From assembly GCA_028276365.1 (NCBI GenBank), contig JAPYWL010000004.1, positions 1 through 64,000 on the forward strand: a stretch of 64,000 bases of DNA, in the 5' to 3' direction. This DNA comes from Deltaproteobacteria bacterium. GTDB taxonomy: Bacteria; DRYD01. A program made the position numbers and the translations under genes. The first letter of the stretch is position 1; every line of letters starts with the position of its first letter. The notes under the pieces were generated by a model. The model worked only from the letters and a program-made list of their open reading frames with translations. It did not search any database and was not told where the DNA came from. Shown here piece by piece: positions 45,145 to 53,862 of the stretch.

Positions 45145-46884
45145 ATGAAAGTTTTTAATTTTTTTAGATTTAATTTTTTTAGATTTGGTAAGAAAATAGT
45201 TAATAAGGTTGTATTTTTTTTATTATTATTTTGTTTTAGTTTTGGAATTTCTTATTCTTATGAGGTTAAAGTTGTTTATTTTTATGAGGAGGGTAATTAT
45301 TTTGTTTTTTATTATCCTAATTCTTTGAAGTTATTTGTGGATATTAATAGTGGATATGTTATAAAACCTGAGGATCAAGAGGTAAAAATAAATTTTGTTT
45401 CATATATTCTAAATACAAAGACTTTTATAAGTAGGGATGAGGATACTTTTACTAAGCTTTACTTAATAAAAAAAGCTATCGGATTTAATTTTGATGATAT
45501 CCAACCTAACAATGTAGATTATTATTCTTGGTCTAATCTAACTTATAAGTATTTAATAATTTTTTTGAAAAATGTTGAAAATTCTATTACTATAAGTATT
45601 CCTTCTTGGGAAAATTTAAATGAAAATGATAAAAGAGATATAATAGAGAAATATAGATTAGTTTTTGGGACTTCTTTTAATGAACCAAGATATCTACCTT
45701 ATGAGGTTATTTTTAAAAAAGATATTAAATATTATCAGTCTAAAAATCTGGTAAATGATAGTATTTATAGTACTGATACCTTGTATAATACTGAGAATAC
45801 TTTATATAATACTGAAAAAAATTTATCTACTGATATATATAACAAAAGTGATAATACTAGTGATAATACTACTAATTTGCCTACATTTAATACCTTTAGT
45901 AATGTTAAAAATAATAACTTAAATCGGAATTCTAATAATAATTTGATTTCTTTTATTTACGAGAATAAATTTATTATCATTTTTATTTTTCTTTTATTTT
46001 TCCTTTTAATTACGTTGTTTGCGGGATACTTTGTTGTTAAGAAATATTTATTTGCTTCTAGTAAAATTAATAAAGGAATTGATTTAGATAATGATAGTTA
46101 TAAAAAGGATTTAAATGAAGTAAAGGATTTGGATAAAGTTAATGAAGGAGGAAGTAATCTTGATAAAATTTTAGAAAAGAAGATAGAAGAGATAATTGAT
46201 CAAAAGTTATCTAATTTTGAACAAAAAGTAATGGAAAAATTAAATTCATATGTTTCAGAATTAAATAAAAAGGTGGATAGTATTGAAAGTAGTTATTTAA
46301 ATTTGCCAATTAATAAAGGGGAAAAGGATAGTGAATTTGATTTGAGGGCTAATAATAATACTATAGATCAAGGTTTTGATAATGATTTAGGTAAGTCAAA
46401 GAAATTGGATCCTGAAAATCTTGAGATTTTTATGTTTAAAGTAGATAATATTATTTCTAAACTAAAGTTTTTAGAAAATTATAAGGATTATAATATTAAT
46501 GATAAAGCTACTAAAATAATTTTTAAATTACAAGAATTGAAGTCAAAGATTAGAGCTTCTAAATCAATTAATATGGCTTTTTGGGAAGATATTGCTAAGA
46601 ATGATATAATTGATCTCATTTCTCTTTTAGATAGATATTTAGCTTCAATTGATTATAATCCTAATATATCAAAGATTAGGGGAGAATTACTTAATGCTTT
46701 TGACTTAGAAGAGATAGAAGTTATTGTAGGTAGTACTAAGGTTAATATAATTGAGCACAAAGTTGAGGCATATTCTAGAAATCCAAGTGTTCCTAATGGA
46801 ATTATAACAGATTTAAAGGAAAAGGGGTATAAATATAGAGGAATAGTTTTAAAAAGAGCAAAAGTTATAGAAAATAGGGTATAG
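45145..46884 (+). CDS. membrane-anchored protein with GrpE-like C-terminal domain
   Basis: The first 240 residues follow a signal peptide (about 13-32, ending SYS) and form a beta-rich outside region with repeated TLYNTENTLYNTE-type segments. A membrane helix at about 272-296 leads to a cytosolic part: a charged coiled coil (about 330-410) and a helical then beta region (430-579). Its end, IVGSTKVNIIEHKVEAYSRNP then GYKYRGIVLKRAKVIEN, resembles the GrpE beta domain (HEAV, GY, VLRPA.V). I infer a membrane-tethered GrpE-like nucleotide exchanger or scaffold; true GrpE proteins are cytosolic and about 200 residues. The match is short, so treat it as a hypothesis. Confidence 0.6.
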   Translation: MKVFNFFRFNFFRFGKKIVNKVVFFLLLFCFSFGISYSYEVKVVYFYEEGNYFVFYYPNSLKLFVDINSGYVIKPEDQEVKINFVSYILNTKTFISRDEDTFTKLYLIKKAIGFNFDDIQPNNVDYYSWSNLTYKYLIIFLKNVENSITISIPSWENLNENDKRDIIEKYRLVFGTSFNEPRYLPYEVIFKKDIKYYQSKNLVNDSIYSTDTLYNTENTLYNTEKNLSTDIYNKSDNTSDNTTNLPTFNTFSNVKNNNLNRNSNNNLISFIYENKFIIIFIFLLFFLLITLFAGYFVVKKYLFASSKINKGIDLDNDSYKKDLNEVKDLDKVNEGGSNLDKILEKKIEEIIDQKLSNFEQKVMEKLNSYVSELNKKVDSIESSYLNLPINKGEKDSEFDLRANNNTIDQGFDNDLGKSKKLDPENLEIFMFKVDNIISKLKFLENYKDYNINDKATKIIFKLQELKSKIRASKSINMAFWEDIAKNDIIDLISLLDRYLASIDYNPNISKIRGELLNAFDLEEIEVIVGSTKVNIIEHKVEAYSRNPSVPNGIITDLKEKGYKYRGIVLKRAKVIENRV

Positions 46885-46980
46885 ATATGGATAAGTACCG
46901 CCTGCTGAGGGGTATCCATATCTGTTTTAAGGCGGTTAATAAATACCTCAGCCTAAAGTGTTTATATACACTTTAGAGAT
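46883..46980 (+). promoter_or_regulatory. structured RNA leader, element 2: pseudoknot plus hairpin before ybaB
   Basis: ACCGCC (46897-46902) pairs with GGCGGT (46931-46936), and GCTGAGG (46904-46910) pairs with CCTCAGC (46946-46952). The two stems cross, as in element 1. CTAAAGTGT (46953-46961) then pairs with ACACTTTAG (46968-46976) in a hairpin that abuts the second stem, and AGAGA follows 10 bases before the ybaB ATG. An extra perfect 11-bp inverted repeat (46883-46893 with 46913-46923) encloses the 5' strands and would compete with or lock the fold. It starts at the stop codon of the preceding gene. Shared bases with element 1 include TACCGC(T/C), (A/G)AGG, GCGG, CCTAAA and TTTAG(A/G)GA. 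Confidence 0.6.
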
Positions 46981-46989
46981 AAAAAAGTT

Positions 46990-47286
46990 ATGCAGTTTAA
47001 TAAGAATTTATTAAATCAGGTACAGAATATGGCTAATAAATTACAGCAGGAAATGGCTAATGAAAAATATGAAGGACAAGCTGGTAATGGAAAAGTTAAA
47101 GTAGTTGTTAGTGGATTACAAGAGGTTATTTCTATCAGTATTGATGATGAGTTGTTAAAAGATGATAAGACATTATTAGAGGATTTGTTAGTTGTTGCTT
47201 TAAATGATGCTCTAAATAAATCTAAGGAAGCTGGTAATAACGCTATAGCTAAATTACTTGGTAATATGAATTTAAATTTATTTTAA
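46990..47286 (+). CDS. ybaB: YbaB/EbfC family nucleoid-associated protein
   Basis: At 98 residues this has the family core: LLNQVQNMANKLQQEMANEKYEG, GNGKVKVVVSGLQEVISISID and DLLVVALNDALNKSKE. YbaB dimers bind DNA with a tweezers-like fold and are linked to nucleoid organisation. It is usually found between dnaX and recR; here dnaX is about 8 kb upstream and recR is not seen. The start lies just after the structured leader. No strong Shine-Dalgarno exists other than the AGAGA at the foot of the hairpin, which suggests structural control of initiation. Confidence 0.94.
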   Translation: MQFNKNLLNQVQNMANKLQQEMANEKYEGQAGNGKVKVVVSGLQEVISISIDDELLKDDKTLLEDLLVVALNDALNKSKEAGNNAIAKLLGNMNLNLF

Positions 47287-47442
47287 ATTTATTTTAATTT
47301 TATTTATTTTGATCTTAAGGAAAGTTGCTATCTTTAAGGATATATTTTTTAGAAATTAATATAATGTAGAGTCAATTAATGGTATTTCAAAGTATTTTTT
47401 TGGGTATTAAAAAGTATTTGTTGGGTAAGTGAGTGATTATAA

Positions 47443-48312
47443 TTGTTTAGATTATCTTTAAAAGAAGTTTCAGATGATGATTTTCTTATTGTTAAAAAAA
47501 AATATCAGCTTACTTTGAAAACTAAAGTTATTTTATTAGGTAAGGGGATTCATACAGGTATAAAATCTAAAATTATTCTACATCCTTATAATAAAGGTAT
47601 TGTTTTTAAGAAAGGAAAAGAATATTTAAAATTAAATCCTTTTAAAGTGATTAATACTCTGGCTAGCACAGATTTAAGTTTGGTTAAAACAGTAGAGCAT
47701 CTTTTAGCTTCATTGTTTTTAAATAAAATAGATAATGTATTAATAGAGGTTTTAGGTTTAGAAGTTCCTATTTTAGATGGCAGTATTTTCTATTTTAATA
47801 AAGTTTTAGAAAATAATTTTTTTATTTTAGATAAAAAGGCTAAAACTTTAAAATTAAAAAATATTACTTTAGATAATATTAATTTGAATTTAAATTATAA
47901 GATATTTGAAAGTGATATTTTAAAAATTTATTGTATTCAAAGAGATTTAAAAAGGAACAGGTATTTTTTAGCTTATTATGATGAGGGTATGAGTATTTAT
48001 CCGGCTAAGACTTTTGGGTATATTAATGATTATGAATTTTTGAAAAATAATAACTTAGCAAATGGTGCTGATTTTAAGAATACTTTAATTCTAAGTATTA
48101 ATAAAAGTAGTGATTTTTTTTATTTTAATAATGAAATAGCTTATCATAAGATAATAGATTTTATGGGTGATATTTTTACTATGCAAATAAAAAATATTAA
48201 AGCTACTTTTGTTTTAATTAATCCTAATCATAATCTTAATAATAAATTAGCAAGAGTTATTTTTAAAAATATTTTAAGAATAAAAAAGAATTTAGGATTA
48301 AAAAATTTTTAA
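47443..48312 (+). CDS. lpxC: UDP-3-O-acyl-N-acetylglucosamine deacetylase
   Basis: LpxC performs the committed step of lipid A synthesis, a zinc-dependent deacetylation. The zinc and catalytic residues are visible: GKGIHTG (His37), TVEHLLASL (Glu85-His86), YHKIIDFMGD (His235, Asp239) and the late His in NHNLNNKLAR. LEVPILDGS matches the family (APEIPIMDGS). The 289-residue length is slightly short, with one insert reduced and the N-terminus starting 20 residues before the first strand. The start is TTG 47443, preceded by a weak GTGAG. This gene is the best evidence for an LPS-type outer membrane. No other lpx genes are near. Confidence 0.9.
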   Translation: MFRLSLKEVSDDDFLIVKKKYQLTLKTKVILLGKGIHTGIKSKIILHPYNKGIVFKKGKEYLKLNPFKVINTLASTDLSLVKTVEHLLASLFLNKIDNVLIEVLGLEVPILDGSIFYFNKVLENNFFILDKKAKTLKLKNITLDNINLNLNYKIFESDILKIYCIQRDLKRNRYFLAYYDEGMSIYPAKTFGYINDYEFLKNNNLANGADFKNTLILSINKSSDFFYFNNEIAYHKIIDFMGDIFTMQIKNIKATFVLINPNHNLNNKLARVIFKNILRIKKNLGLKNF

Positions 48313-48321
48313 TTAAATATT

Positions 48322-50592
48322 ATGTTTAAGCAAAACTTAGAATATTTTAGTTTGATAAATTTGATAAATATAGAGATAAATTATAAAATTGCTCCGATTG
48401 AAGTAAGAGAGAAATTGCTTTTTGATAAAAATAATTTAATATCTTTAAAAAATTCTATTATTCAGGATGATTTTCTTAAAACAATAATTAATGGTATATT
48501 TATTTTATCTACTTGTAATAGAACGAGTTTATTTCTTGATTTAAATGTAAATCAAGTGTATAAAGAAAATTTAGAAGTTTTTGAAAATATTGATAAATTC
48601 AGTTTTAATAATTTTTTATTGAGTTTAGATATTGATAATTTATTAAAGAAGCTTAATTTAGATGGTTTAAAAAATTACTTAGTAATAAGAAGAGGTTTGG
48701 AAGCTGTGGAAAATTTATTAAGGATATCTTGTGGTTTAGAATCTCAAATTTTTGGTGAAACTGATATTATTAGACAAATTAAGCAATATTATAGTTACTG
48801 TAGGGAACTTAATTTATTAAGTAGTTTTTTAGAAATTTTGATTAATAAAATTTTAAACTATTCTAAAGAGTTTGATGTTAATATAAGATCTAAGTTTAAT
48901 AATCTTAGAAATAGTTTTGCTAATTTTATTATAAATTTTATTAGAAAATGTAATTATAGTAAAGTAAATTTATTGTTTATTGGTTTAGGTAGTGTTTCTA
49001 AACAGATAATAAAACTTATAGTAAGTGATGAGTTTATTTTTAATAAAATTCAGGAAATTGTTATTGTTTCTGATTATTATGAAAATCTTAAACAAAGTTT
49101 AAAAGAATATTCTATTTTTAGTTTTTATAAAAAAAATGAAATTAAATTAGTCTTTGAAAAGATGAAAAACAAAATCGACTTTATTATAGTTAATTCTAAA
49201 AATTTCTTCTTAGAATACGAATATTTAAGGGATATAACTAAAGATGTTATTATCTTTGATTTAGGTGTTCCCAGAAGTGTTGATCCTTCTATTTGTACAT
49301 TATCAAATTTTAAGTTATTTGATTTAGATAAATTAAAGGAACTTGATTTTACTAATGATTCCTTAAATGTTTCAAATAATTTAAATGAAATTATTGAGTT
49401 TTTTATTAAAGAAAGGCTTAAGCAATTTTATAACTACATTATTTCCAGAACCTTAGATAAAAAGTTATTAACTTTTTATGAACAAATGCAAGATATAAAA
49501 CAAGAAATATTAATTGAGAATAATAACAAGAAAATAAGTAGTATAGATCTTATAGATAGGTATATAAAGAAATTGATTTATAAAATTTCGAAGGTACATA
49601 AAGATTATATGCTATTAACTAATAATACAGGGATATTTAAGAGGCAAATAATATTAGGTAGTAGAGGATCAAAATTGGCATTAATTCAAACTTATAAAGT
49701 GCTTGATTTATTAAAGTTATTTTTTCCAGATTTTGATTTTTATGTTAAAATTATAAAAACCAGTGGGGATAAAAAGATTTATACTAATAATTCATTTGTA
49801 AAGGAATTAGAGGAGGCATTGGTTAATGAAGAAATTGATATAGCTGTTAATAGCTTAAAGGATATGCCTTATAATATTAATGAATATACAAATATAGCTG
49901 CTGTATTAAAAAGAGAAGAAGTAAATGATATTTTAATTTCTAAAGATAACAAATCTTTTTGGGATTTAGAACCTTATAAAGTTATTGGTACTTCATCTTT
50001 AAGAAGAAAGGAACAATTGAAATTACTTAGACCTGATTTAATATTTAAAGATATAACTGGAAATGTTGATACCAGGATAAAAAAGTTAAATAATTTAGGA
50101 GATTATGATGCTATAGTTTTAGCAAAAGCTTCTATTAAGCGTTTAAATCTTGAATATTTTATATCTTATGAGTTTTCAATTGAAGAAGTTGTACCTGCTG
50201 TTGGGCAGGGAGTTATTGCTTTACAAACTCGTAAAAACTCATTTTTAAACCAAATTTTATTTAGGATTAATGATATTAAAACTTTTTTAGAAATAGCTAT
50301 TGAAAGAGAAATTATGGGAATTCTTAAATTAGGTTGTAGAAATCCTTTAGGATTATATGTATCTATTGAAAACAATTTTATTAATATCTATTACTTTTTT
50401 ATCTATAATGGCAATATATTTAAAGGTAGGAAACAAATTAATTTAATAAACAATAAAAATTTTCAATTAATTATAAGTTTAATTAAAAATCCTGAACAGT
50501 ATCATAATTTTAAAAATGAAGTGTATTATATTATTAATGATTTAGCAAATGATTTTATAAAGCAAATAGCAGGATTAAGTATAAATTTTTAG
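48322..50592 (+). CDS. hemA-hemC: fused glutamyl-tRNA reductase and hydroxymethylbilane synthase (HemA-HemC)
   Basis: One 756-residue protein holds two tetrapyrrole enzymes. Residues 1 to about 430 are glutamyl-tRNA reductase: catalytic Cys65 in STCNRTS, CGLESQIFGETDIIRQIK, an NADPH-binding LLFIGLGSVSKQ and IFDLGVPRSVD. Residues about 440-756 are hydroxymethylbilane synthase: LGSRGSKLALIQT, VNSLKDMP, GTSSLRRKEQL, VDTRIKKL, and the dipyrromethane-bearing Cys672 in KLGCRNPLG. No stop or homopolymer break lies between them. The enzymes catalyse steps one and four of the C5 route; GSA aminotransferase and ALA dehydratase lie between and are not seen here. Coupling of non-consecutive steps points to co-regulation rather than channelling. 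Confidence 0.94.
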   Translation: MFKQNLEYFSLINLINIEINYKIAPIEVREKLLFDKNNLISLKNSIIQDDFLKTIINGIFILSTCNRTSLFLDLNVNQVYKENLEVFENIDKFSFNNFLLSLDIDNLLKKLNLDGLKNYLVIRRGLEAVENLLRISCGLESQIFGETDIIRQIKQYYSYCRELNLLSSFLEILINKILNYSKEFDVNIRSKFNNLRNSFANFIINFIRKCNYSKVNLLFIGLGSVSKQIIKLIVSDEFIFNKIQEIVIVSDYYENLKQSLKEYSIFSFYKKNEIKLVFEKMKNKIDFIIVNSKNFFLEYEYLRDITKDVIIFDLGVPRSVDPSICTLSNFKLFDLDKLKELDFTNDSLNVSNNLNEIIEFFIKERLKQFYNYIISRTLDKKLLTFYEQMQDIKQEILIENNNKKISSIDLIDRYIKKLIYKISKVHKDYMLLTNNTGIFKRQIILGSRGSKLALIQTYKVLDLLKLFFPDFDFYVKIIKTSGDKKIYTNNSFVKELEEALVNEEIDIAVNSLKDMPYNINEYTNIAAVLKREEVNDILISKDNKSFWDLEPYKVIGTSSLRRKEQLKLLRPDLIFKDITGNVDTRIKKLNNLGDYDAIVLAKASIKRLNLEYFISYEFSIEEVVPAVGQGVIALQTRKNSFLNQILFRINDIKTFLEIAIEREIMGILKLGCRNPLGLYVSIENNFINIYYFFIYNGNIFKGRKQINLINNKNFQLIISLIKNPEQYHNFKNEVYYIINDLANDFIKQIAGLSINF

Positions 50593-50620
50593 AAGCTTTA
50601 TAAAAGATATAAAAAATTTT

Positions 50621-52165
50621 ATGCTTAAAAAGATATTAAAAAAACAGGAGCAAAAAGAAAATAAATTAGAAATACAATTACAATCTCTAAACTATAGGGT
50701 CTTAAAACAAATATTTAATAACTATTTTCAATTTTATAAAATTCCGAAGTTAAAAATAAAAATCTCAAGTAAAGAAAAACAAAATATAATTAATTCTTAT
50801 AATAAAGTTCAAAAGGTATTAAATGAAGATAAAAAAGTATATGGCATTAATACGGGGTTTGGTAAGCTTTATGATAAGATAATAGATAAACAGGATTTAA
50901 AAGAACTACAAAATAATTTAATATATTCTCATTTTTCTGGCTATGGAGTAGAAATTGATGATATTTTTTCTAGTACTACTGTTTTAATAAGGTTAAAGCA
51001 GTTAGCATTGGGTTATAGTGGAGTTAGTTTAGAACTTATAGAATATATAAAAGAATTTATAGAGAAGGGATATATTTCGTTTATTCCTGCTTATGGGTCA
51101 GTAGGTGGTAGTGGGGATTTAATCCCATTAGCTTCTATTGCTGCTTCTTTTATTAAAGCTAATAAAATAAAAAATCTAAAAAATTATAAAGATTTTAAAG
51201 TTTATGAATTTAAACCTAAAGAGGCTCTTGCGTTTATAAATGGTGTAGCTTTCTCTTTATCTTTGTTCTCTTTTGGAGTATTTTTATTAGAAAAATTAAT
51301 TAACTATTCTAATTTAGTTTTTACAATATCTTTAATTGCTAATAATGTTAATTATGATCATTTTAATTTGAATATATCTAAAACTAGAAAAAATAGTTTT
51401 TTTTTATGTGTTTTAAAAGATATTAATAAGTTATTAAAAGATTTTTTAAGTGAATTATATAAAGATTATTACTTACAGGCTCCATATAGTTATAGATGTT
51501 ATCCTCAAATTTTGGAATCTTTTTTACTCGTTTTAGATATTTCTAAAAAAATAATAGATAATGAACTTAATACTGTTAGTGATAATCCTTTAGTAATAGG
51601 AGATAATTTTTACTCCGCGGGTAATTTTCATGGAAATACTATTTCTACTTTCAGTGATCATTTAAAATTACATATATTTCAATTATCTAACATCTCTTAT
51701 GAAAGACAGAATCATTTACTAAATCCTGATTTTTTAACTACCAAATCTGGTTTAAGTTCTGGCTTTATGATCTCTCATTATTTAACTTCTCATCTTTTAG
51801 CAGAACTAAAAACATATACTAATTATGTAAGTGTTAATAATTATCCTGTTAGTTTGAATCAGGAAGATTTTATAACTCACTCTGAATTATCTACTAAAAA
51901 TTTATTAAAAGCTATTAAATTAGCTTTTAAAATATTAACTGTAGAGCTAATAATGGCTATTCAAAAGGTAAAATTAAAAAATATTAATATAAACGAAAAT
52001 AATTTAAAAAACGAGTTATTAAAGTATTTTGAAGCTAAAGTTTTAAATGAGCTAAATAATTTCCCAATAAAAGATGATTTAGATCTTCATAGAAAATACA
52101 CTAATCTATATAATCTTCAATCTGTGTTTATTGATAATCTTAAATTTATAAAATTCAAAATATAA
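50621..52165 (+). CDS. histidine ammonia-lyase family protein, altered MIO triad
   Basis: The protein matches the aromatic amino acid ammonia-lyase family across 514 residues, the usual HAL length: YGINTGFG with the catalytic Tyr, YRCYPQI, SDNPLV, SAGNFHG and the C-terminal YNLQSV. The MIO prosthetic group forms from Ala-Ser-Gly in GxASGDL. Here the triplet is Gly163-Ser164-Gly165 (SVGGSGDLIPLA). Cyclisation of GSG might still work, as the Ala side chain is not chemically required, but activity or specificity may differ. No hutU or other histidine-use genes are adjacent. HAL versus a tyrosine/phenylalanine lyase or aminomutase cannot be decided. Confidence 0.85.
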   Translation: MLKKILKKQEQKENKLEIQLQSLNYRVLKQIFNNYFQFYKIPKLKIKISSKEKQNIINSYNKVQKVLNEDKKVYGINTGFGKLYDKIIDKQDLKELQNNLIYSHFSGYGVEIDDIFSSTTVLIRLKQLALGYSGVSLELIEYIKEFIEKGYISFIPAYGSVGGSGDLIPLASIAASFIKANKIKNLKNYKDFKVYEFKPKEALAFINGVAFSLSLFSFGVFLLEKLINYSNLVFTISLIANNVNYDHFNLNISKTRKNSFFLCVLKDINKLLKDFLSELYKDYYLQAPYSYRCYPQILESFLLVLDISKKIIDNELNTVSDNPLVIGDNFYSAGNFHGNTISTFSDHLKLHIFQLSNISYERQNHLLNPDFLTTKSGLSSGFMISHYLTSHLLAELKTYTNYVSVNNYPVSLNQEDFITHSELSTKNLLKAIKLAFKILTVELIMAIQKVKLKNININENNLKNELLKYFEAKVLNELNNFPIKDDLDLHRKYTNLYNLQSVFIDNLKFIKFKI

Positions 52166-52402
52166 ATAAATATGATTTTTGGGAGTAATGGAAAGACTTA
52201 AATTGGGATTAATCTTGGCTTTAATTTATTTGAAAGTTAATCTCAAGTAAAAAGTTAATCTAAATAATAAAAAGTAAGGTATTATTTTTTATAATGAAAA
52301 ATTCTATTTAATTTCTAAATTTTGGTAATTTTTTTATTTTGCTAATTTCTATTGATTTGTTATGTTTTGAAGTTTTATTTTATATTGATATAATTTATAA
52401 AT

Positions 52403-53491
52403 TTATTTAGGGTAATTACTAATGAGTTCAATAGAATTTTCTTTAATTAGGATTAAGTCTTCAATTCTAATGCCACCTATATTTTCTATATAAATCCCAG
52501 GTTCAATTGTTATTACATTTGATATATTTAAATAATCATTAGAAACGGAAGATAAAGAAGGTAATTCATGGATTTCTAAACCTACTCCATGGCCTAACCC
52601 ATGAGTAAAATAATTCTCTAAATTATATTTCTTAAATATTTCTACTGCTTTAAAAAATACTTCTTTAGCAGGTACTCCAGCTTTTAAAAAATCTATAGAA
52701 TTTAGTTGAGCCTCTAAAACTATATTATATAATTCTTTAAATTTAGGGTTATTTCCAAAACAAAAAGACCTAGTTATATCACTATGATACCCTAAATAAG
52801 TAGCACCCATATCTATTATAATAAAATCGTTTTCTTGTAAAATAGTATCTTTAGGGGTATAATGAGGATAAGCACTATTATTTCCAAAAGCTACAATAGG
52901 CTCAAAAGCTAAACCTCCACCTAATTCAGTTATTCTCTTTTTTATATAGAAAGCTACTTCGGATTCCTTAATTTTTGATATATTGTTTTTTAATAATTCT
53001 TCAACTTCTTTTAATACCACTTGAGTTATTTCCATAGCTCTTTTAATTAATGAGATTTCGTGTTCTTCTTTAATAGCTCTTATATTTTCAACGAGAAAGT
53101 AAGTAGGAATTATTTTAAAATGTTCTTGATAAACTAAGTAACTACTAAGTGTTAAATTATTGGCTTCTACTGCTAATTTTGATACTTTTAATTCTTTTAA
53201 TAGGTTTATTACTGTATTAGTAAGTCTATTTTTGTCATTAGCTTCTATTATAGTAGTATTTACTGCTTCATTTTTAGCTCTTAAAGTATATCTACCATCT
53301 ACTATTAAATAATTTTCATTAGGGGTAATTACTAATATACCTGTGCTTCCGCTAAAATTAGATAAATAATAGAAATTATTTCTATTGTTTGTTATAAAAG
53401 CATCTGAACCTATGATATTCAATTGGTTTTTAACTTTTTGGGTCCTTTTGTTATATATTTCATTTATTTTATTTTCAGTAAAACTAAGCAT
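52403..53491 (-). CDS. M24 metallopeptidase (Xaa-Pro aminopeptidase/prolidase-like)
   Basis: This releases N-terminal residues next to proline or cleaves X-Pro dipeptides. The N-terminal creatinase-like domain (1-120) is followed by the pita-bread catalytic domain with all five metal ligands: Asp in IIDMGATYLGYHSD (two), His in HGLGHGVGLEIHE, Glu in TIEPGIYIE and Glu in GIRIED. The 362-residue length is usual. GAGGAGTG lies 8 bases before the ATG. Three degenerate copies of the first 45 bases of this gene lie in the gap upstream. Confidence 0.93.
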   Translation of the reverse strand: MLSFTENKINEIYNKRTQKVKNQLNIIGSDAFITNNRNNFYYLSNFSGSTGILVITPNENYLIVDGRYTLRAKNEAVNTTIIEANDKNRLTNTVINLLKELKVSKLAVEANNLTLSSYLVYQEHFKIIPTYFLVENIRAIKEEHEISLIKRAMEITQVVLKEVEELLKNNISKIKESEVAFYIKKRITELGGGLAFEPIVAFGNNSAYPHYTPKDTILQENDFIIIDMGATYLGYHSDITRSFCFGNNPKFKELYNIVLEAQLNSIDFLKAGVPAKEVFFKAVEIFKKYNLENYFTHGLGHGVGLEIHELPSLSSVSNDYLNISNVITIEPGIYIENIGGIRIEDLILIKENSIELISNYPK

Positions 53492-53522
53492 TTACATCAC
53501 TCCTCTTTTTATTAGTATCTTT

Positions 53523-53567
53523 ACTTTTGTATATTTAATTTATTTTACTTTTAGTAAAACTAAGCAT
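53523..53567 (-). repeat. degenerate copy 1 of the M24 gene start
   Basis: On the minus strand this reads ATGCTTAGTTTTACTAAAAG, matching the true start (53491 down to about 53446), with a few substitutions and short indels. An in-frame stop after about 10 codons makes it noncoding. It lies upstream of the real ribosome site. Confidence 0.8.
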
Positions 53568-53608
53568 TTGAAATATAAAATGAAATATAAAATTTTTTAT
53601 GGTATTTT

Positions 53609-53734
53609 AAGTAATTAGCACCGAATTGGTACATACCTACTGTATTTCCAAAACCTCTACCTTCAAATATAAATTTACCTTTTGTTTTTATTATTTTTTC
53701 TATAAAATTAGATGGTAATAAAGAATAATACATA
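53609..53734 (-). pseudogene. fragment of the second spoIID gene (duplicate of 57016-57141)
   Basis: This 126-bp segment aligns without gaps to 57016-57141 with about 8 mismatches (near 94 percent identity by hand). It corresponds to about residues 633-675 of the 698-residue SpoIID protein, including FEGRGFGHGVGMCQFGANYL. In the copy, the bases for HGVG are the most changed. Too short to be functional; it is a dispersed partial duplication 3.4 kb from its source. Confidence 0.9.
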
Positions 53735-53742
53735 ATTTATAT

Positions 53743-53788
53743 TATTGTTATATATTTTGTTTATTGTATTTTGAATAAAACTAAACAT
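53743..53788 (-). repeat. degenerate copy 2 of the M24 gene start
   Basis: Reads ATGTTTAGTTTTATTCAAAA on the minus strand and aligns with the real start over 46 bases with about 7 mismatches. It is more like copy 3 than like the source, so copies 2 and 3 probably share an ancestor. Confidence 0.75.
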
Positions 53789-53816
53789 TTAAAATACAAT
53801 TTTTTAATAATATCAT

Positions 53817-53862
53817 TATTGTTATGTATTTTGTTTATTGTATTTTTAGTGAAACTAAGTAT
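53817..53862 (-). repeat. degenerate copy 3 of the M24 gene start
   Basis: Reads ATACTTAGTTTCACTAAAAA on the minus strand; its ATG has changed to ATA. It abuts the stop codon of the DHH gene at 53863. About 6 mismatches to copy 2 over 46 bases. Confidence 0.75.

Larger units (their letters stand above)
53492..53862 (-). repeat. 371-nt gap made largely of duplicated gene fragments
   Basis: Between the M24 and DHH genes there is no intact gene. I find three degenerate copies of the M24 5' end (53523-53567, 53743-53788, 53817-53862) and one 126-bp copy of a segment from the SpoIID gene at 57016-57141 (53609-53734). All are in the same orientation as their sources. Confidence 0.85.

Noticed and set aside
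46883-46980. Bacterial SRP RNA near the dnaX-ybaB neighbourhood
   Set aside because: The GGAAG...AGCAG core of the SRP helix 8 is absent on both strands.
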